A DNA stretch of 64,000 nt from NCBI GenBank assembly GCA_039583875.1, contig CM077162.1:66275259-66339258 (forward strand). The letters are read 5' to 3'. Source of the stretch: Platanthera guangdongensis. Its lineage: Eukaryota; Streptophyta; Magnoliopsida; Asparagales; Orchidaceae. The notes beneath the pieces were generated by a model that was given only the letters and a program-made list of their open reading frames with translations, had not been told where the DNA came from and ran no database searches. Numbering within the stretch: the stretch's first letter is position 1; the number at the start of each line of letters is the position of its first letter. This document shows, one piece after another, positions 58,555 through 64,000 of the stretch. The translations under genes were made by a program, and so were the position numbers.

Positions 58555-59092
58555 TCTGTTTTGCAGGTGAGTCCAAGTGGCCATGCCCCAATATGGTACT
58601 TGGACAGTGGATGTTCCAGGTACATGACTGGAACTAGGGGATTGCTGAAGAACTATACACAAATCAAGGATGGTCCTAAGGTTACCTTTGGTGGTTCAGA
58701 AAAAGGAATCATCAAAGGCTTTGGTAACATTTCTAGCAACCTAATTACAATTACTCAAGTGGCTTATGTAAAGGGTTTGAAACATAACCTCATTAGCATT
58801 AGTCAGCTGAGTGATTTAGGATATGACATCTCATTTGTCAAAGATGGTTGTCATGTCAGTAGGTCAAGTGATCAAAAGATCATTCTGACAAGATATAGGA
58901 AGAGAAATGTCTATTGTCTAGACATTATGTGTGATAACAATGCTTCTCCTATTTGTCTTGTAGCTGATGAAAGAGTCTCACATTGTGTAAAATGGCACAA
59001 GAGGCTGGCTCATCTTAACTATAAGACAATTGGCCAACTCTTTAGCAAAGAGTTAGTGAGGAATGGTCCTCAGGTTAAGTGTATAAAGGATG
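58555..59092 (+). pseudogene. pol: Element E pol, protease and integrase start, cut by F
   Basis: Same frame as gag after its stop. Protease carries D-S-G (YLDSGCSRYMTG, near 58603) and keeps the frame through the region that is broken in A. The integrase zinc region follows (WHKRLAHLNYKTIGQL, near 59000). The frame is cut at 59093 by the inverted LTR of element F. The rest of pol should lie beyond F, outside the window. Confidence 0.9.
59088..59092. other. Predicted target duplication of element F (ggatg)
   Basis: The five bases of E directly before F's LTR end. The second copy would lie beyond the window, so this is a prediction. Confidence 0.5.
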
Positions 59093-60729
59093 TGAAAGTC
59101 CACCTAGTGTCAGCTATGTGCACCTATGGGGGGGGGGGGGATAGGTGACGAGTAGCGCTTTTGCGGAATTTACGAGAGTACCTGCACAATAAAAATAAAA
59201 AGCACAGCACACAGAAAACACAGCAAATTTATAGTGGTTCCCCGACTTGGGTACATCCACTTTCCCCCTTCGACCTATCTCCCCAACAAGGGACGACTCG
59301 GTCACTTCTCCAACGGGATTGAAATCCAATCCCTGCACTAACGGAAGGAGCCCTTCCACACGTGAGAGTCAACACTCCCACAAAACGGGTTGCACCCAAC
59401 CCTTACAACACGGAACAAAAGTTCCCTTACAACGAAATTAAATATAGAGTGTACACGTGATACAAACGTTTTTTGGAGACTACGGTGTTCCTCTTTGTTC
59501 GACGACGTGTTCTTGAAGTCGATGAAGAGTCTACGACCTTGGTCTCACTTGGAGAGGATCTCCCCGGAACCGGCGGCGGCACACGAGCGGCGGCTAGCTT
59601 CGGGATCGGCGGCTACGATGAAGAGCGGTTGCTGAACTTGGAGATCCAAACTTCGTAGCAAAGCAAACTAGGTCTACCAACGGTCACTCTAGGATCGGTC
59701 GTCTCGATCGATTCGGAAGGGGGAGTTTTTCCCGGTCAACAAATCGAGAGACCAGAGATCTCTGGATAGACACGTGAGACTCAAGCTTTGCTAAGCTTCT
59801 GTCGCCGGAGATCACGAAGGAATCTCGAATGTGGACGGCGACCAACAATCCCGAGCGCGACGGCGGCGGCGGAGAGAAGTCGCGGAATTAGGGTTAGGAG
59901 ACGGCTCGGTTTCTTTTTCTTTCTCCGTCCTTTTACTGTTCAAAATACCCATGTATTTATACCCTGTAGATACAACAAATTTGACCGTTGTGGGACCCAC
60001 AGGTATAACCCCGAAATCTGGCTCAAACTGGTCCAGAGGCAGAATCCGGTCCAGCAGCATCCTGAGAAAACGCCAAGGAAAAATCGGCGAGAATCGCATA
60101 TGATTCTCGACGAATCGGCGAGAATCACCAAGTGATTCTCGATGATTCGTCGAGAATCGTCAGTGATTCTCGCCGAATCACTTATTGATTCTCAACGAAT
60201 TTCACTTTGTATACATGAGCTCCTTGGCCACTGGTTCGGCGGGAATTACTAGTGATTCTCGCCGAATCTTACTTGGCACCATTTTGAGGTGGCCAGAAGG
60301 AGTCGGCGAGAATCACTAATGATTCTCGTCGATTCGGCGAGAATCACTAGTGATTCTCGCCGAATCGGCGAGAATCACTTGGTGATTCTCGTCGAATTTT
60401 CCTTGGATGAATTTTCGTCTTCCACCCAGGAGCTGCTCCTTGATCCTTCATGCTCCTTGTCTTCTCTTGCATATGAACGCCCTGTACTTGAAAGTAAGTG
60501 CACTCCAATAGAGAGAGTGCACATAGGCCAACACACTGATCTGCTCAACGAGAGATTACGTCGTGCAGACCCGTGTATATTGACCTACTGCACCCTGACA
60601 TTGGTGTGCACTTAGCGTGGAGGAACTGCAAGTACAACTTAAGATGTTTCATCAAATATATTGTGAATTCATCTTAGCTTGACAGGTGGCTTCCTCAAAT
60701 CTAGGTAATCGTGGATACAATACCTAACA
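59093..60729 (-). mobile_element. 3' LTR of element F
   Basis: 1637 bp. On the minus strand it starts TGTTAGGTATTGTATCC and ends ggactttca. It carries the ATTCTCG palindrome array (60402 down to 60083), TATA box ggtataaatac (about 59956), leader with ccctaa, the AGTGG/CCACTATAAAT block (about 59230-59265) and CACCTAT/ATAGGTG with a long C run (59122-59145). It pairs with the LTR at 1-1638 as the same family. Confidence 0.93.
60083..60402 (-). repeat. Palindrome array in F 3' LTR
   Basis: Alternating GAGAATCA and TGATTCTC half-sites joined by CGNCGA, in blocks at about 60083-60196, 60236-60268 and 60300-60402; same design as 318-661. Confidence 0.85.
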
Positions 60730-60743
60730 ATCTCCCCCTATTT
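60730..60743 (-). other. Polypurine tract of element F
   Basis: Minus strand aaatagggggagat next to the LTR start at 60729, as in A and B. It shows that the LTR is the 3' LTR and that F's coding region lies to the right. Confidence 0.92.
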
Positions 60744-60984
60744 GACGAAGCCAAAACCCTACTAGCTAAGATGAATAACACTTATCAAATAATAAACATA
60801 GCATTCAGAAATTAAACATGCAGCACAAGAGAATATATGCAATCATATCAGGACTTGAGTCATTCACAAAATCAAATATATATATACCAAGATAAATATA
60901 TTCACATATAATCCAGAATTGTTTATATGACAATAATAATCATTAAATGTTCTTAGGACATAGTGACAAGCTATAAAGTGTTGA

Positions 60985-63252
60985 CTATTTGTCCTTAGCT
61001 ACGTCACCCTTAAGATTTTGAGCCAAGTACTTCTTGCTTTGCCTCTCCATGTATTCTTTGGGCTTCGGGTAGTACCTAGGAGGAGCAACTTTGTCTGGAT
61101 CCTTGTTGTTTCTGAAAAAGATGTTGCGTTTCGCTTCAAACGTTTTGTGCGTTTCCCACTCATACTGGCTATATACTTCGTTTCGATTGATCTCTCCTCT
61201 TTCTTGCAGCCAGAAGGTGTCTAAGATTATGTTCCTTGAAACTGGACTCCACCTTTCATTTCGTACATCCTCCTCATTCATTCGAGTTCTCTTTGCAGCC
61301 TGTGTCTCCTTGGATGTCCCTTCTTGAACTTTCCTCTTTCCCCTGGCTTTTGCTAAAGCCTCCTTGTCAAACATACTCCTCAGCTTAGATTTGGAGAGGG
61401 CCCTAGCATCAACTTCATGTGTGAAAATATCTGCAGCACTTGCACTTACATCCTCAGCAATATTTACTTCCTCAGCGGCCTTAGATGTCTCAGGAACCTG
61501 AATACCGGCAGGAACCTGAATACCGGCAGGATGGTCAGGTAGGACGACGCCTAACGTACCCAGCACCTGTTGGAGCATCCACCAGCAGCTCTCATAGACG
61601 TATTTGCTTGATTGTGCGAAGTTTGCATCCATGCTTTCTTGGAGCTCGGCCAACTTAGCGATATACTCTTTCTCCCCCTTTTTGGCTTCGACAGCTATGC
61701 AGTTGGCATATGAGTGCAGGGAGTCATCAATATGCTTAGTTGTCTTGGTGAATTCAGTGATCAGGGCCTGCTGATTTGCATTTAAAGTGACCATATTACC
61801 ATCAAATTTCTGAATATTGTTGGCTACAACGTGTGCGTTCTGATTTACAACAGCCAGAGTGTCAGTATTCTTTTTCAAACCGGCCATTAAAAGTGTGACA
61901 GCTTCGCCGGCCGCGGTATACTTTTCTTCGAATTTCTTCTCCATCACATCCAGTTTATGGTTGATCTCTACCATATTTTTAAGCATGAGATCTTCAGACG
62001 ACTTAATCCTGTTCAGCAGTTTATTCTGGGCTTCATCAAATGAGACTTTAAGTTCATTCACAATGCCCTGAACGATATTGACAGTGTGAGTGGCTAGCTC
62101 ATCTCGTAACGGGATGGTCGGAGGCACTTGTGGGCCTTGCATTTCTGCAGACGCATCTGTGGAGCTGGATACCATCACAGTCTCTACAGGAGGAGTGTGG
62201 GCGGCCTCTGTAGATTTATTTAACTCCCCCTCCACTGGTGCAGACTTATCAGAAGGAGGTTCAACAGTATCTGGAGACTCCAACACTTCATGGCCCTCAT
62301 TTACATCGTCCTCTCCGTCCTCATCCAAGAATTCATCAATATCAGCAGCTTCTTCCACTTCTCGGTCAGCAGTCTCCAGCACACGGTCACATTCTTCTTG
62401 AATATCGGCCACAGCATCCCTGGCCACCTGGGCGATTTCAGATATTCCATCCGTATGAGGGGGTAGAGTCTCCCCCTCGATTCCTGCAGTCACAGTATCA
62501 GGAATTTCACCGGGGGAGACTGCTGGAAATACTTCCTCGTGCTCTTCCACAGTAGGCTGCCCGATGCGCCGCTCCCATCGATCAAACACACTTGCATACA
62601 TCCTTTTCAAGTAGTGGAGAGGGACGCCTTTGCTCATGTCGAACTTGTCTCCGTTGAGCTGGTTGAGATATAGACTTATGATGCGGCCGAAACTCGGAGT
62701 GCCTAGAGTGTCCTTGATCTTTTGGAACAGCAACTCTCCCCAGTTGAACCTCTTACGGCAGACCACAGCGATGAGGATTTTGAACATATCTCCGGAGATA
62801 TGATCATGGGAGCCCGGCTTGCAGATGAGCACTTTTCCAATAACGTCAGATAGGAGCTTCCCTTCTTCATTCATCTCTTTTCTCTTTATTGATCGAGTTC
62901 CTCTTGGAAGACTGCAGAACAAGAGAGTTCTGGCTTTGTCCTCGTCCTCCAGATAGTCCTCCTGTTCCGAACTTGAAAGCTGCAGGTAGCGAGTTAGCTT
63001 ACTGGCAGACATCTTTACTTTTGTCCCAACCACCTTGCTCTTGATTATGGAGTCTCTATCTCGGAGTCTTGCGGTAGAGAAGAACTCCAGCACCTCTTTG
63101 TCCAGGACTTTGCAAGGGTGCTCCAAGACGAAGGTTAGCCCAGCCTCTTCCAGCATTAGAATGATATTCCGGAATTCGTCCGAGGCATGAGAAAATCCAG
63201 TGCGAACCAGCTCGCAGCCAGAGACCAATCTTGCAGTCGTCCTTGGGGCCAT
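60985..63252 (-). CDS. Element F env-like protein, 755 aa, intact
   Basis: A full open frame from MAPRTTARLVSGCELVR. Layout: N-terminal globular domain (about 1-240; motifs KEVLEFFSTA, GKVLICKPGSHDHIS, FGRIISLYLNQ, KRMYASVFDRWE), acidic linker rich in Glu, Asp, Pro and Ser (about 245-390), a long coiled coil (about 390-560), a short repeated phrase (AGIQVP twice, near 580), and a basic C-terminal part (KSKLRSMFDKEALAKARGKRK, then PPRYYPKPKEYMERQ). It is homologous to the broken ORFs in A and C, and its place between pol and the polypurine tract is that of Sirevirus env-like genes. No signal peptide or convincing membrane helix is visible, so a true envelope role is doubtful; a nucleic-acid or particle-associated coiled-coil protein is equally possible. 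Confidence 0.85.
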   Translation of the reverse strand: MAPRTTARLVSGCELVRTGFSHASDEFRNIILMLEEAGLTFVLEHPCKVLDKEVLEFFSTARLRDRDSIIKSKVVGTKVKMSASKLTRYLQLSSSEQEDYLEDEDKARTLLFCSLPRGTRSIKRKEMNEEGKLLSDVIGKVLICKPGSHDHISGDMFKILIAVVCRKRFNWGELLFQKIKDTLGTPSFGRIISLYLNQLNGDKFDMSKGVPLHYLKRMYASVFDRWERRIGQPTVEEHEEVFPAVSPGEIPDTVTAGIEGETLPPHTDGISEIAQVARDAVADIQEECDRVLETADREVEEAADIDEFLDEDGEDDVNEGHEVLESPDTVEPPSDKSAPVEGELNKSTEAAHTPPVETVMVSSSTDASAEMQGPQVPPTIPLRDELATHTVNIVQGIVNELKVSFDEAQNKLLNRIKSSEDLMLKNMVEINHKLDVMEKKFEEKYTAAGEAVTLLMAGLKKNTDTLAVVNQNAHVVANNIQKFDGNMVTLNANQQALITEFTKTTKHIDDSLHSYANCIAVEAKKGEKEYIAKLAELQESMDANFAQSSKYVYESCWWMLQQVLGTLGVVLPDHPAGIQVPAGIQVPETSKAAEEVNIAEDVSASAADIFTHEVDARALSKSKLRSMFDKEALAKARGKRKVQEGTSKETQAAKRTRMNEEDVRNERWSPVSRNIILDTFWLQERGEINRNEVYSQYEWETHKTFEAKRNIFFRNNKDPDKVAPPRYYPKPKEYMERQSKKYLAQNLKGDVAKDK

Positions 63253-64000
63253 TGTAGATCTAGAGAGAAGCCCTACTCAAAACGTTAATGAACTTTTAAA
63301 AAGAAAACTTCATTAGTGGATGCTTCGGGTAAGGGGATACCTAGAGGTGAAGTCGGTGAGGTGGTTTGAGCGGAGAAAAATCGTGACTTGGGAAGATCGA
63401 CGGTACGAGCTTCGGCGTGAGTCGTCGGGAGTCTTTCGAGGAGAACTTTGCGAGACCCTTGCGGGAGCTAAGGAGGAGACTTCACGAGCTGTGGGTTTCG
63501 GCGAGTCGGAGGGGGAGCTCCTGCGGGTTGCGGCGAATCGGCGGAAGAGCTTGGGAGAGCGCTTGCGGGTCGTCGGGAGAACTCTTGCGGGTCGGCGGGA
63601 GAGTTCTTGCGGGAGAAGTCTTGCGGGTGTCGTGAAGAAGGCGAATGGGCGGAGTGACTCGTTCGGCGGGATTTATCTAGATCGTCGGGATTCGGGGTGA
63701 ATGCCAAGGGTCGGCGAGCTCTTTCGGCGGGATTCCTAGTATATACAATGAAAGTGAGGTCTTTCTTTACCAATTGTAATTTAAGGGTTTTCTTTACTAG
63801 GAATTGAAACATTTTCAAATTCTTCGGATGTCAAATTAACATAAGAGTAATAAATACATGTTTATTGTAACGACAATCTATTCAGATTTGAGCGGAACTT
63901 CTCCAGACATATCTTGATGTCAATTGTGATTTGTCGAAATTTACAATGACATATCTTTGTTAACCTTTTATTGATGTGTAATGGTTTGCATGCATAGAGT
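63253..64000 (-). promoter_or_regulatory. Upstream region of F env-like gene
   Basis: On the minus strand a leader with ttctctctagatctacaATGG precedes the start. Further up (63360-63740) are repeated GC-rich phrases such as aatcccgccgaa and ctcccgccgacccgcaag, which resemble the CGCCGA core of F's LTR palindrome. A TATA-like tgtatatacta lies near 63740-63750 and a weak ttttaaaag near 63298. No pol sequence is recognised up to the window end; 63760-64000 is AT-rich and unassigned. Confidence 0.45.

Noticed and set aside
58539..58566. Functional 21-28 nt intron removing the gag stop codon
   Set aside because: The splice signals look good, but plant introns need about 60-70 nt at least. The donor alone remains of interest.

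Overview
This window is nuclear DNA of a flowering plant, filled almost entirely with LTR retrotransposons nested inside one another. No host gene could be supported. The species cannot be named from the sequence; dense, large Ty1/copia elements of the Sirevirus type (2-kb LTRs, two CCHC knuckles in gag, an env-like third ORF) suggest a large angiosperm genome.

Layout. 1-1638: an LTR of a Sirevirus family called F here, its start just outside the window. 1639-7781: a broken Ty3/gypsy element on the minus strand (decayed gag plus a 4.7-kb LTR). 7782-12167: intergenic DNA with a small MITE, a 28-base poly-G run, a 27-bp minisatellite and a GC-rich repeat block. From 12168 to the right edge everything appears to lie inside one old plus-strand Sirevirus, C. 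Its 5' LTR is 12168-13558, its gag-pol remnant 42169-47839, and its env-like ORF is in two pieces (48380-49328 and 54119-54393). Just after its primer-binding site C is interrupted by element B (13604-42128, 5-bp target duplication gtttg). B's 5' LTR holds a solo gypsy LTR (14262-18958). B's reverse transcriptase/RNase H gene is split by element A (25714-38740, minus strand, duplication aaaga), a young, nearly complete Sirevirus. C's env-like ORF is interrupted by a gypsy foldback structure (49329-51177) plus a deleted Sirevirus D (51178-54118, minus), and again by element E (from 54394, plus). E's pol is interrupted by element F (from 59093, minus), whose env-like gene (60985-63252) is open for 755 codons.

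How the parts work together. In each Sirevirus gag forms the particle, pol supplies protease, integrase, reverse transcriptase and RNase H, and the env-like ORF has no proven role. Most copies carry stops and frameshifts. The intact parts are A gag and F env-like.

The most interesting signals are non-coding. (1) The 3' half of the LTRs of A, B, C, D and E carries a string of up to about 20 short hairpins joined by a near-constant linker, TGAG(T)TGTAGG; the stem sequences differ but the pairing is kept. (2) The env-like ORF of A has its own promoter-like block: an array of the LTR's own palindrome (GTGTCGACAC), a TATA box and a short TC-rich leader. F and C show related arrangements. (3) Each family has its own palindrome repeated in its LTR. 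(4) A splice-donor-like CAG/GTGAGT sits directly after the gag stop codon, with related forms in all four elements where the junction is readable. (5) The two gypsy LTRs share twin hairpins with a compensating change in one stem.
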